A DNA stretch of 64,000 nucleotides from Diaporthe sp. PMI_573 (lineage: Eukaryota; Ascomycota; Sordariomycetes; Diaporthales; Diaporthaceae). Position numbers and translations under genes: made by a program. A model generated the notes under the pieces. It did not search any database and was not told the origin of the DNA. It was given only the letters and a program-made list of their open reading frames with translations. Where the stretch lies: the NCBI GenBank assembly GCA_021399435.1, contig JAJTUP010000005.1, positions 1,178,001 to 1,242,000 on the forward strand, read 5' to 3'. Position 1 is the stretch's first letter; each line of letters starts with the position of its first letter. This document shows, one piece after another, positions 54,008 through 64,000 of the stretch.

Positions 54008-55614
54008 ATGAAGCTTCAAGCGGGTTTGTTGCTTTTGGGAGCTGGACAGTCGCTCGCTGCAGCGTTCCCAAGCACGACTAATGGCGATAACTACCGTCCT
54101 TTCGTGAATTCAAAGCCATATCAAGATTTGATCACGACTGAGGGGTAAGTTTGTCAGATTCTGCGATGTACCACCACTGAGCCCGTCTGATTTTCTCCAG
54201 TCTGATGGGCAACCTCCAAAAGCTTGACGCAATCGCCAAAGCCAACGGTGGAAATCGGGCCTTCGGATTCCCGGGTTACAAAGCCTCTGTTGACTACATT
54301 CTCTCCCGGACGCAAAACTCGAGCAACTTCATTACCTACGTTCAGGATTTCCCCGCGTTGTGGTTTCAAGTCAAGTCGATTTCATTCCAGGTCGATAACC
54401 AGTCATACTGGGTGGTTGGACCTACTTACTCTCCTTCGACGTCTGCAGAAGGATTGACAGCCCCTTTGGTGCTCGGCGTCAATGGGCCAGCAGGCTGCAC
54501 GAACGAGGCGTACGCAGACCTCGATGTTAAAGACAAGATTGTCCTCGTCCAGCGAGGGGCTTGTCCGGATGGCACAACCGTTGCTGGGCGTATCAAGCCC
54601 GCCGCAGCTGCAGGCGCCATTGCTGTCATTGCATACAGCGACCTGACAACCAAGGTCACAGGCGTTACCCTCCAAAACCCGGGACCTGAATTTGTGCCTG
54701 CAGGGTACATCAACAAGGTTGACGGCGAGGAATTGAAGGCACGACTTGATACCGGAGAATCAATAAATGCCTATTTTCAGCATACACAAACCATCGAAAC
54801 GAAGATCACGCAGAACGTGTTCACCGAGACCAAGGAAGGCGACCCAACCAACGTCATCATGCTTGGTGCACATCTTGACAGCGTGCAAGCTGGTGCCGGT
54901 ATCAACGATGATGGCTCGGGAACAACCTTGATCATGGAGCTCAAAACCGCGCTCGAGAAGTTCAAGGTCAAGAACAAGGTCCGTTTCGCATGGTGGGGGG
55001 CTGAAGAGAACGGTCTTCTTGGGTCTAAATACTACACCCAAAATTTGAACTCCACCGCCGCAAACAACATCTTGACATACCTGAACTTCGACATGGTGTC
55101 TCGTGGTTACTTCGGCGTCTTTGACGGTGACGGGAGCACTCATAATCTCACCGGACCGCCGGGTTCCGACGTTATTGAACAGCTCTTTTTGGACGATTAC
55201 GCCAAGAAGGGCATCAACGTTACTTCCGCGCGGTTCACAGGTGGTAGCGACTACCAGTCCTTTATGAATATCGGCAAGCCAGTTGGCGGACTACACACCG
55301 GGACGGGCGTCGAGCAAGACCCCTGCTATCATCAAGAGTGTGATACGATTGACAATCCGAATCCGACCACGCTGACTATCAACGCCAAGGTAAGTTTGAT
55401 CAAAACGACCACAGACATGGATCACACGCTGACATGGAACCAGGCTGCCGCCCACGTCCTTTCCATATTGGCAGTAAAGGGAGAGCAGCTGATCCCTAAA
55501 TCTCCAGTCAACTCGACCATGTTCACAAGTCGAGGTCTTATTGGGCGCGATGATATAGCTTGGACGGAAGATCCGAGCGAGAGACATCTGCGCACTTGCG
55601 GACACGATGTATGA
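54008..55614 (+). CDS. Aminopeptidase Y-like zinc peptidase (family M28)
   Basis: Three exons (54008-54144, 54201-55389, 55444-55614) give 498 residues. Residues 1-18 (KLQAGLLLLGAGQSLA) form a signal peptide. A protease-associated domain follows (CTNEAYADLDVKDKIVLVQRGACPDGTTVAGRIKPAAAAGAIAVIAYSD). The M28 core has its zinc ligands and catalytic acid in order: LGAHLDSV, GINDDGSGTT, AWWGAEENGLLGS, NFDMVSRGY, and PCYHQECDTIDN, after GGSDYQSFMN. The second intron is 54 bp, a multiple of three without stops (55390-55443), so it could be left in by mistake; GTAAGT/CCAG sites and the family join TINAK|AAAHVLSI support removing it. The enzyme cleaves N-terminal residues from peptides in the vacuole or outside the cell. 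N-glycosylation sequons are frequent. Confidence 0.92.
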
Positions 55615-57114
55615 TACTAGTAGGATGCAGACAACATGCACAGAATAAATATAGCGTATCCTACAAACGAGCGGCCCAGACCCTTGAACATACTTAGACA
55701 TATTTAGACGCATTTCCATAAGCTCGATCGATCTAATAGATGAAGCTTAAATAGCATATAAAACGTCTAAATCTAGTGACCACCCTGTACAAAGTAGCTA
55801 CCAACCACGGTAGTAGACATGTTCACATTTCAACTCGATACTCCGTCGTGGTAGGTAATTCACTACTACCCCAGGATCACGTCGGTCAAAGGCCCGGGTG
55901 CCCATACCGAGCAGCAGAGCACCTTGTCACGCGCCTTGAGCTCCAAGGCCCTGCAGTTCCAGGAGGGCCTGGTACACCAGTACATTAAGCTGTGGCTGCG
56001 ATAGCTGGAAAGACTAGGCGAGGGCCGAGAAGAAGCCCATCAATGGATATTGTCTTGCCTCAAGGGTTGGATCTTTTGCCTGGGTGGCCGCATCAAATGG
56101 CTGTTTGGAAGGGAATAAACCGGGCCTTGGTGACATGACCAGGCCTGCTTCAGACCGTGCTCAGGTTGACAGCCTGGGGGCGGCGCAGCCTTTGGGTAAC
56201 ATGCGACCCGCAGAATAAGGGGCGAGATTGGTAGGTGCCAAGCTTAATTCCCCCAGAGGCCCACTCTGGCCGGCATGGCCTACAATCAAGCCATTGAGTT
56301 TCAGACGATCTCAGCTGTCAACAGAAGACCCGGACGAGTCAGGCCTTTTTGTGGTGCTTGTCTTTGTTTGACGGGTGCCGAGGTGGTGGCCTGGGGTGGT
56401 CGGGAAGGGGTTCGGTTCGTCCCAAGGGCCCAAGGGGATCATCCCCTAGGGGCCCTAGGGGATTTGGCGGATGGATGAAACGAAACGTTGGACAGAAGTC
56501 TCAGAAATATCCATCGCCCACGCCGTACTGCAGTTCAACAGCAGCCAACGAAACGGGCACAGGAAACAAAAGCACACTGTTAAAGAGGTGATCTGCTGCG
56601 TATATAACCCCAAAGGTTCCATACACAGTATAAGCTTGTCGCGTTGTTAAAGCCCGAGGAGCCTGTCCCGCCCGCCTCTTTGGTGCCCCCCGCGAATCGC
56701 AATTTCACAGCCAGCCAGTGCCAGGCAAGAAGTTCAGCAGAGCATTTCGTATCCCAACCCTGCCGAGCTCCACCTACGTCTAACTCAGGGGTTCGCCAAT
56801 AAGCCATCCCTGCCCGCTGCGGACATTGGAACCCTGGAACCTGGAGTGCAGGGGGCGAGGCCTCTCGGTTGAGCTCATCTCAAATTCGTCCCATACATTC
56901 CCGACTGTTGTCTCCGCGACTTTATTCTTTCGCCCTCACCACCACTCACCACCATCACCATCACCAACCACCAGCCGTCGAAGTCCATTCTTTTACTTCG
57001 TGCGACTTGTCGGTCCGTCTCTCTCTTGGTTTGATTATATAGTCATTCATTCGCTCTTTTGCGCCTTCAAACACATACCACTGCTCTTCAGCATACCCCC
57101 AAAGACTCTTCACC
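55615..57114. other. Intergenic spacer
   Basis: About 1.5 kb with no supportable gene. A near-palindromic CCCCTAGG-rich stretch lies around 56440-56465. A CACCAC/CACCAT-rich, pyrimidine-rich leader of the glucanase occupies roughly 56880-57114. Confidence 0.55.
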
Positions 57115-58311
57115 ATGCAGTCCAAGATCCTCACCGCGTCTGCCCTCGTTGCAGGCGTGTCCGCCGCCTCCAACTACCTTGGCTTCAACTCCGGATCCAC
57201 CCACGGCTCCGGTGCCGCCAAGACCCAGAGCGACTTCGAGAGCGAGTTCACCACCTCCCAGAACCTCGTCGGTGCCCCTGGCGACTTCAACGCCGTCCGC
57301 CTCTACACCAACATCCAGGCCGCCACCACTGCCGACCCGATCTCGGCCTTCCCCGCCGCCATCAAGACCAAGACCTCCCTGCTGCTGGGCATCTGGACCT
57401 CTGGCACCGACAGCATCGAGAATGAGATGAACGCCCTGAAGGCTGGCCTGAAGCAGTACGGTGACGACCTCGCCAAGCTCATCATCGGTGTGTCCATCGG
57501 CTCCGAGGATCTGTACCGTGCTGGTGCCACCGGCGTCGCGAACGAGGCCGGTATTGGTGCCGGTCCCGACGCCATCGTCAAGTTCATCAAGGAGTTCAAG
57601 AGCGAGTTCTCCGACTACTCCTTCTCCATCGGTCACGTCGACACCTGGGACGCCTGGACCAACGGCTCCAACTCTGCCGTCATCGACGCCGTCGACTGGC
57701 TCGGAGTCGACGAGTACCCCTACTACCAGACCGGCGACGACAACACCATCGACAACGCCGCCAAGCTCTTCGAGGAGGCCTACGACGCCGTCGTCAAGGT
57801 CGCCGGCAGCAAGGACGTCTGGGTCACCGAGACCGGCTGGCCCTACGAGGGCCCCGACTGGGACAAGGCCGTCCCCAGCGTCGAGAACGCCAAGCAGTTC
57901 TGGGACGAGGTCGGCTGTGACAAGCTGTTCGGCAAGGTCCCCACCTTCTGGTACAACCTGGTCGACGACTCGCAGGTCAACGAGATGTCCTTTGCTATCA
58001 CCAAGGACCTCAACACCAACGCCCTGTTCAACCTGACCTGCCCCGCCACAAAGTCCACCACCAGCTCCTCTGCCTCAGCCTCTGCTACCGGAATTTCCAG
58101 AGCCAACGGCACTTCGACTGCCAGCGAGGCCGGCGCGACTTCGACTGGATCGTCTAGCTCTGGCTCCGGTTCCGGCTCCTCCTCCAACTCCGAGTCTGCT
58201 GAGTCTTCCTCATCGTCCGCCGTCGCTGCCAGCGGTGCCTCCGTCGCCAAGCTCGGCTCGTCTGCCTTCGGCGCCATTGCTTTCATCGCTGCCGCCTTCG
58301 CCCTCCTCTAG
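57115..58311 (+). CDS. GPI-anchored GH17 endo-beta-1,3-glucanase
   Basis: A single-exon 398-residue protein with very strong C-ending codon bias, a sign of high expression. A signal peptide (residues 1-18) precedes the GH17 barrel. The catalytic acid is Glu131 in VSIGSEDLYR and the nucleophile Glu239 in VWVTETGWPYEGP; WLGVDEYPYY is also typical. A Ser-rich linker (about 312-375) carrying likely O-glycans ends in a hydrophobic tail (LGSSAFGAIAFIAAAFALL), the GPI-attachment pattern. It resembles fungal cell-wall glucanases of the EglC/Bgl2 group, which cut or rearrange beta-1,3-glucan in the wall. The very similar codon choice at every position also generates long open antisense frames, which are not genes. 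Confidence 0.93.
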   Translation: MQSKILTASALVAGVSAASNYLGFNSGSTHGSGAAKTQSDFESEFTTSQNLVGAPGDFNAVRLYTNIQAATTADPISAFPAAIKTKTSLLLGIWTSGTDSIENEMNALKAGLKQYGDDLAKLIIGVSIGSEDLYRAGATGVANEAGIGAGPDAIVKFIKEFKSEFSDYSFSIGHVDTWDAWTNGSNSAVIDAVDWLGVDEYPYYQTGDDNTIDNAAKLFEEAYDAVVKVAGSKDVWVTETGWPYEGPDWDKAVPSVENAKQFWDEVGCDKLFGKVPTFWYNLVDDSQVNEMSFAITKDLNTNALFNLTCPATKSTTSSSASASATGISRANGTSTASEAGATSTGSSSSGSGSGSSSNSESAESSSSSAVAASGASVAKLGSSAFGAIAFIAAAFALL

Positions 58312-58914
58312 ATGGGACGTTGGGACAAAATATGAAGGAAGAAAATTCTAGGTGGTTGTCAACATTTTCAATTGGAGGAGCGTTGAATTCATCCTTGTGA
58401 TTATTTGGTTGAGATGATGTGGGTGTGCAATCCGGCATAGAGAATCTATCCGGGCCATGTCTTGCACATCAGAATCGATACCCAAATTCTAATAGACATA
58501 TAAACTTGGCATGGTCTCGAATCACTATTTATTGTATCTCTTGGCTTGTCTTGATCGGGGGTGATTATGTGAATGGTGGTCGCTTTACTCTTACAGATGG
58601 GCAGGACATCCCGGAAGATCAGCAAGCATGACATTCGGCAGTCAGTTGGTCTTGCACATGCCGTCTGTAGTCAAGGTCCATGATGTTTTTAAAATTTGCC
58701 AGATACTTTTCCTCCAACACAACGAAGCGTAAAGGGGTATCATCTATCATTACAAAATTATGTAGTAGCACTAGCCATTATGCTGTTCGAGCCTCTCTTC
58801 TATTCTATCCAACGCCCACAGTCGCTTGAAGTCTAACACCTCTCACTCAGACAACCTCATTAGCCCTCTGATCCTGGCTCCACCAGCGCCTTGTCTCTCT
58901 CTCTCTCTCTTTCT
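58312..58914. other. Convergent 3' region
   Basis: Between the stop codons of the glucanase and the minus-strand MARVEL-like gene. A CT repeat (58893-58912) sits next to the latter's stop. No gene seen. Confidence 0.6.
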
Positions 58915-59923
58915 CTACGCCGCCGTCCCTGGAGCCACGCCAGCGGGCGGTGCATAAAACCCGTGCGGCCCAGGATCAGCATTGCCCTGCTGGTGCTGTT
59001 GTTGCTGGTGATGGTGCGCAGGCTGGGGCGCCAGGACGGACCCCCTGTTGCCGCCCCCGAACATCTGCGTGGCAAGGGGCGTGTAGTACGTCCTGCCGTC
59101 CGCGGGGCCCTGCGACGCGAGGAGGTAGACGACCTTTGTCGTCTTGCCGTACCTCCTCCTGCGGTCCGTCTCGACGCACGCCATGACAAAGAGCGTGAAG
59201 TGCGAGATGAGGAGCAGCACCGCGAACGCGGCCAGGGCCTCCAGCTTGCGGAAGTAGCTGTCGGCGGCGCCCTGCGAGGGGAAGCTGTAGTACTCGCAGT
59301 AGAACCTGTCGTTCGAGTAGGTGCCCATCGGGTAGTTGCTGTCGCGCTCGCAGTCCGAGTCGATGGTGTAGTTGGCCAGCTCGGACGCGATGCTCAGGCA
59401 CAGCGAGGGGACCACGAGGATCGCGAGGACCCACAGGATCAGGTGCACGCCCACGTGCGCGCCCGGGTGGATCGAGCGCCAGTCCTTGCGGACGCCGAGG
59501 GTGATGTGCTCTGCCAGCTGCCAGACTAGAGACGCGACGGCCTTGTGGGTATTTGGTTAGCTCCTTGCGTTCACCAGGTAGGTTTGTGCACAAAGCACGG
59601 TTTGGGAGAGGGAGAAGGGGGTGTCGTACGAGGGACGCGCATATGATGATGCCGAGGAACGAGTCCATCGAGAAGGACGTCACGACGATGTCGAGTGACA
59701 GGCCCAGGGCGATGATGGCAAAGACGAGGTTGAAGGAGCCCAGCACCAGCTTAGCGACAGCGAAGGGCTTGCTGTTCTTGAATGGCTCGGCCCTGGGGAG
59801 ATGATCCATCGGCTGGAACTGCTGCTGGGCGGGCTGGCCGTTGACGGGCTGGGCTGGCGAGCTGAAGCGTGCGGCAGCAGGCTTCTCGGGGCCGCCAGGC
59901 TGGGTGCCCGGTTGGTTCTCCAT
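58915..59923 (-). CDS. MARVEL-like four-helix membrane protein
   Basis: Two exons on the minus strand (59630-59923, 58915-59541) give 306 residues; the phase-0 intron has a GTACGA donor and CACAAG acceptor. The N-terminus is Pro/Gln-rich and cytosolic (QPAQQQFQPM). Four hydrophobic segments follow: VAKLVLGSFNLVFAIIALGLSLDIVV, FLGIIICASLAVASLVWQLAEHI, GVHLILWVLAILVVPSLCLSIAS and ALAAFAVLLLISHFTLFVMACVE, with a Cys-containing loop between helices 3 and 4 (SDCERDSNYPMGTYSNDRFYCEYYSFPS). The tail has a His/Gln run (HHHQQQQHQQG). The topology suits MARVEL-type proteins that organise membrane domains or vesicle traffic; the exact family is not certain. Confidence 0.75.
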
Positions 59924-61524
59924 GGTGATTAAGATATTATGCCTACTAGGGCGCGGGGTCGACAATCAGGTACCGTGGAAAATGTCGTGAGGGAATGCAG
60001 TTGTGAGCAGCAGTTCCGATACAACCCAAAACAGAGACACAAAGCGAACGTGGTCGACCAGAGGCCGGATCGAGACTTGGAACGAGGGACAGCTTCACAC
60101 GGAAGATAAAGTGAGAAGCAGACGAGAAGGAGGGGAAAGAAGATCGTTAGTCACAAAGGAAAAGGCTTGGGAATGACTTCAGTCTTCATATCTTTCGCCC
60201 CCCGTTCCTCCTGCCTTCCTTCGTGCCGTGCCCTACCATCGCCTACCCTGCGCTCGGCTGCCTGGCCTGGTATGCATTCAGAATGGGCGAGTTCCGCGCA
60301 TGCGGCAGGCGTCGAAAATAAAATTAGGCCAGTGGTTGCCTGCAGTGGTGGTTGGCCGGTCGCTGAATCCTTCGTGCGGCTAAGCTCAAAGAAGCCTCCA
60401 GTATCCGCTTGGCATCCCGTCTTCCCAGGGTGCTTTCTAGCGCGCCACGTCAGGAGAAGAAATGGCGCGGGAAAAGTGAGCAAGAGAGAAAATTTGAAGA
60501 ACGGCTCGGCTGTCGCCTGGGAGCAATCGTGGTGTGCAAAGCCACATTTTGCCGTCTTATTATGTTTCGTCCCGTGTGCCGTCCGTGTCCACACGAGACC
60601 AGATGGTTGCTGGAGGCAGAGTTGAGCGAAGGGGGGCTGACTAAGAGCATGCGGGTCATGCAACATTAACATCGTAGCGGCAAAATGTAGATACATTCTG
60701 TTAGCTGAGTGGTGGCGCCGATATTCTCCAACGCCAGCTCGTCCACAGGAGCACCGTATTCAATCACGACACTGGGGCGAACACCGGCCTAGCCGTGATC
60801 TTGTACACGAGAAACTCAGCTACTAAGCCTACGACGTGCCTCGTCCCAGAATCCAAGTCCCACGGTACTGCACACCTTGGCTATTGGGCAGCCCGAAGCC
60901 ATTGAGGAAGTCCCTTCCTCAGACTTGGTCTCTGGCAGCTGAAGCCGACCTCTTAGCACAAAGCAGTGGAGAGGCAAAGGCGCCGCCTTTTGCAAAAGGG
61001 CATACCTGCATTGGTAAAGATGGAAGCTATAGCTGAGGCTCAAAAGCCCATTCTCAGGCTTGAGTCCTGGACATACCTACCGGTACACAGGACAACTGTC
61101 GAGACACCTTGTTCAAGACACCTTGTTCACTAGTCAACCCTCGCCCATTCTGACCTCCACAAGGGTAGGGAAGTGGAAATCTGCTTCTCAACAAAGGCGC
61201 CTTTGAAGACCGGCTCGGAGAAGAACCACATTACTGTGATTGGCACAATGCAATGTTATCCATACAACAGTACAAACAAAGATGGTGTCAAGCAGACAAC
61301 CACACTCGCAAGTGTTGCAAGACAAAGGCATTATCTTCGTCCACTTGGCCGGACTCATAGCTCAACTACACATGTATATATTTGCCAATATCAAACTTGA
61401 TAACGTCGACTTGCTTCTCATCTCCACTCACACATTGCACCCCGGTATCATCACCACACAATATTTAAGCTTACACTGCGGCATCACTACTTGAACATTG
61501 CACTGCAATCTCATCACATCCACC
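59924..61524. other. Intergenic spacer
   Basis: About 1.6 kb between divergent starts; no supportable gene. Frames at 60151-60696 (both strands) are mutual shadows without features. Confidence 0.55.
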
Positions 61525-62442
61525 ATGCGTGAGCAGCAGAACAACAACACCGACGCCTCTTCGTCTCGGGCTCCTGAGACTGCTCAATCTGAGCAGCACC
61601 AGTGCCCCGGCTTGTACATCTGCATCCAGTCTAGCCCACCCCCCGATGAGAGACTCCCCGCCTCCAGGGCCACGTTTGGTTTTGGACGTAGGCGTGTCCC
61701 ATGCCCAGTCTCTCTCCCATCTCCCGGCGAGATGCGTGCCATCAGCGGTGCCTTTGGCTTCGCGCCTTGGCACTCTGTACCGGCTTCTCCTTCTCCCTCT
61801 GCTGTTGACCAGCGCCTGGAGGACTACTTCCGCCCGCGTTCGATGTCCGCACCGGAGATGTTGGGCGATGGCTTCTGGCCGTCTGCATTATACGCTGAGC
61901 TGTATCCGAATGGAACCCACGCGCAATACGACGACTTGGTTGACGACCTGGGTTTGAGTTATGGCCCGGGTTTGTTTCATGCCCCGCCGGGACTGTATAA
62001 CATGCCGGGAAGCTACAGCCCGGTACTAGGATACGGCCCCTGGCCTGAGCAGTTCTACGGCCCAGGTTTGTTCCGCGCCACGAGTATTGACTCTGGTGAT
62101 TCCTCCGGCTGGAACCTGCCGCCAACCTTGTCGAACCCGCCACGCACTCAGCAGCCCGAGCAGCTTCAGCCTGGTGAGTTCATCGAACTGCATCTCGGCC
62201 GGGCCCCCACGCCCCCGCCGCGCCCCATGGAGCCTGAGCCCGGTGTCCCCGCCTTGACGTGGCAGCGCTGTGAGCTTGAGAATGGTGAGTCCTGTTCATG
62301 CTCCCGTTACGTGATCATGTATGTGTGCCCCTGCCATGACTCCCCGCCGCAGCAGTCCGACAACCCCGAGGGTACTGAGGACCTCGAGGACGAGGACCCA
62401 TGCACTTGTGATCTACACAGGCAGATGAGAGGTGAGTATTAG
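61525..62442 (+). CDS. Orphan protein with Pro/Gly-rich body and Cys-rich tail
   Basis: A 305-residue frame starting MREQQNNNTDASSSR. The middle repeats Gly-Pro-Gly-Leu-Phe elements (YGPGLFHAPPGLYNMPG, YGPWPEQFYGPGLFRATS), and the C-terminal 60 residues have clustered Cys (CELENGESCSCSRYVIMYVCPCHD, then PCTCDLHRQM). No signal peptide or known domain is visible. Two perfect GTGAGT donor-like sites lie late in the frame (62285 and 62432, the last two codons before the stop), so the real gene may splice to exons I cannot place, and the true end may differ. I do not recognise the family; a lineage-specific gene is likely. Confidence 0.5.
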   Translation: MREQQNNNTDASSSRAPETAQSEQHQCPGLYICIQSSPPPDERLPASRATFGFGRRRVPCPVSLPSPGEMRAISGAFGFAPWHSVPASPSPSAVDQRLEDYFRPRSMSAPEMLGDGFWPSALYAELYPNGTHAQYDDLVDDLGLSYGPGLFHAPPGLYNMPGSYSPVLGYGPWPEQFYGPGLFRATSIDSGDSSGWNLPPTLSNPPRTQQPEQLQPGEFIELHLGRAPTPPPRPMEPEPGVPALTWQRCELENGESCSCSRYVIMYVCPCHDSPPQQSDNPEGTEDLEDEDPCTCDLHRQMRGEY

Positions 62443-63160
62443 GCGATTCCCCTGACCATGCGAGGCTTGCCTCTTGTTTTCTCGTTTACTGCTTTATCTG
62501 GCGCGTAACTAGATTGTCACAGCGAAGGCGTTCCTTTTTCTATTAGCATCTTTAGTTCAGGATTGAGTTACTACTCTCAATTCTAGGGTAAACACGGCTA
62601 AAAGATACAAGAAAATAAAAGAAAAAGTTAGTTGCGGCTCAGCCGCTGCTTCCAAAAACAACAAGATCCATAAATTTTATCAAAATACGTGACTCCCATT
62701 TTGACTGAATCGCAGTCGGGCGCTAAGTGAACTGGTGCGCAACTCGCGTTTGTATGCCCAGATGGTTCTGCGATTGTATCATGTGAGTGTGTGCAATGTT
62801 CTTCTTCCTCGCGTCACGAGTAAACTCATGAACCGCAACGAAAAAAAGTTTTTGTAGTTGACCTGTTGAACAAAGCAACGTCGCGGAGGGGATGAACCCT
62901 CCCGGCTTCCACTCGGTGCCCCGCCGATGAACGGGAGAAAAAAGATCCGTAACCATCGGCCAAGGGGTACCGGAACAACAAGGTCATATATGTATACTCC
63001 CGAAGAAGTCTCTGTAGCTCTTTTCCACCGCTATCCACCCAAAATGCCATCGTGGGCTATCGCTCTTGAGCCGGTGGTCGCGGCCCATTCAGTCGTCGTA
63101 CTTCGGCTCGAAGCCGGAACCCGGTGCGTACGTTCGTATAATCGGTCGGAAACGGCCCCG
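62443..63160. other. Intergenic spacer
   Basis: Relatively AT-rich, with A runs around 62605-62665. No supportable gene. Confidence 0.55.
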
Positions 63161-63680
63161 CCCTCGCCACTAATGGCAGGCTCACATCAAATCCCCCACC
63201 AAGGGTTTTACCCCGAGGCTTCTTCCCAGGCTCACCAGAGTTGTGTACTGGGCCTGCCCGTCGTGAAGGGCGGCGAATGGCTTCCTCCCTGCCTGCCCTT
63301 TTTCGTCGTTTCGTGTCTCGTCAGTCGACCCGCCTCGCCCTCGCCACTAATGGCAGGCTAACGTCAGATCCCCCACCAAGGGTTGCCCCGAGGCTTCTTC
63401 CCAGGCTCGCCAGAGTCGAAAACTGGGCCTATCCTAAAAGACGTCGAATGGCTTCCACCCTGCCTGTCTCTAGTGGTTCCAACTCACAGTTCTAAAATGG
63501 ATCGGGCCCCTCGCCACTGCTGACAGGGCTCACGTCAATTTCCCCACCAAGGGAGTGCTAGGCACCCCAAGGCTTCTTCCCAGGCTCACCAGAGTCGAAG
63601 ACTGGGCCTACCCACAGGAGAGACGTCGGACGGCTTCCTCCCTGCCTGTCTCTGGTGGCTCCATCTCACGGTTCGCTAAA
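63161..63680. repeat. Three diverged tandem repeats of about 170-177 bp
   Basis: Copies start at 63161, 63338 and 63508, each opening CCCTCGCCAC and sharing blocks such as CCCCACCAAGGG, AGGCTTCTTCCCAGGCTC, CCAGAGT, ACTGGGCCTA and GGCTTCC-CCCTGCCTG. They differ by scattered substitutions and small indels. Open frames through them do not look coding; the same frames reappear because the units repeat. Confidence 0.85.
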
Positions 63681-64000
63681 AAGGGGTGGTGACATTGAAG
63701 GTGGTTTGACTGATGTGTATTGAAGTGTGAGTAGAGAGCAATGTTGGTGTTTGCTGCCTGAACAGGATAGTCGTGTGTGGGAAATGAAAGAGGTAAGGTG
63801 ATCTGAGGGCAAGGTAAGCTTAAGGGAGAGATAGTGTGAGGGCGAGATAGTGTGAGGTCGAGATAGTGTGAGGGAAAGAGTATGGGATGGCGGGGATGGC
63901 GGGGTTGTGCGAAGGCAAGACGGTCTAGTGTCAGGCCAAGGTGATGTAAGGATGAGGCTCTGCGGGGGTGGGTTTGTGTGGAGGAAAGGTTTTGTGACGT
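63681..64000. repeat. G-rich short-period repeats at the window edge
   Basis: Purine-rich sequence. At 63828-63872 a 13-bp unit GAGATAGTGTGAG occurs three times with 16-bp period; nearby GGATGGCGGGGATGGCGGGG repeats once. No gene seen; the repeat tract may continue beyond the window. Confidence 0.75.

Noticed and set aside
56440..56465. CCCCTAGG-rich near-palindrome as a terminator or mobile-element end
   Set aside because: The symmetry is imperfect and there is no partner repeat or duplication around it.
57088..58286. Long open frames on both strands over the glucanase
   Set aside because: Shadows of the strongly biased GH17 gene; low-complexity Pro/Ser/Thr/Arg or Gly/Asp translations without domains.

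Overview
This window is nuclear DNA of a filamentous ascomycete, most likely a Sordariomycete. The basis is many short GT-AG introns (about 45-190 bp), long intergenic spacers, and the gene families present: Zn2Cys6 regulators with a fungal transcription-factor domain, an Mtr-like amino-acid permease, a GPI-anchored GH17 glucanase, a vacuolar aminopeptidase Y, a 3CxxC zinc-finger protein, and F-box and BTB proteins. Genes lie on both strands with no operon logic. I rebuilt splice structures by hand from frame, donor/acceptor sites and family motifs; they are models, not transcript evidence.

Layout. 1-6 kb: the 3' part of a Zn2Cys6-type regulator, an intact five-exon short-chain dehydrogenase, and a cytochrome P450 pseudogene on the opposite strand. 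6-8.8 kb: gene-poor, with one small two-exon hypothetical gene. 8.8-13.1 kb: a BMT6-like rRNA methyltransferase facing a calpain-type protease. 14.5-19.4 kb: a Zn2Cys6 regulator and an MFS drug/toxin exporter, transcribed divergently from a 766-bp promoter that holds two related CCG/CGG palindromes. 20-21.3 kb: a broken FAD monooxygenase. 21.6-25.7 kb: an F-box/ankyrin protein and an amino-acid transporter. 28.4-30.6 kb: the TFIIIB subunit BRF1.

31.5-35 kb: a membrane-protein relic with one in-frame stop, and a GNAT acetyltransferase gene split by a 1,171-bp hAT-type transposon with a perfect 8-bp target duplication. 36.8-38 kb: an aquaporin whose first NPA box is NPS. 39.5-45.7 kb: a DUF1349 protein, an F-box gene whose frame is broken by a 14-bp tandem duplication, and a BTB protein. 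47.9-52.7 kb: a multi-pass membrane protein, the signal-peptidase catalytic subunit SEC11 and a 3CxxC protein. 54-60 kb: secreted aminopeptidase Y, GPI-anchored GH17 glucanase and a MARVEL-like four-helix membrane protein. 61.5-64 kb: an orphan Cys-tailed protein, then diverged tandem repeats.

The first 21 kb carries the parts list of a specialised-metabolite cluster (regulators, SDR, P450, FAD monooxygenase, exporter) but no backbone enzyme (PKS, NRPS, terpene cyclase or DMATS), and two of its oxidoreductases are dead. It reads as a decayed or dispersed cluster mixed with housekeeping genes; that is inference. The clearest direct observation is the hAT insertion at 33569-34739. I did not find evidence of a wholly new system.
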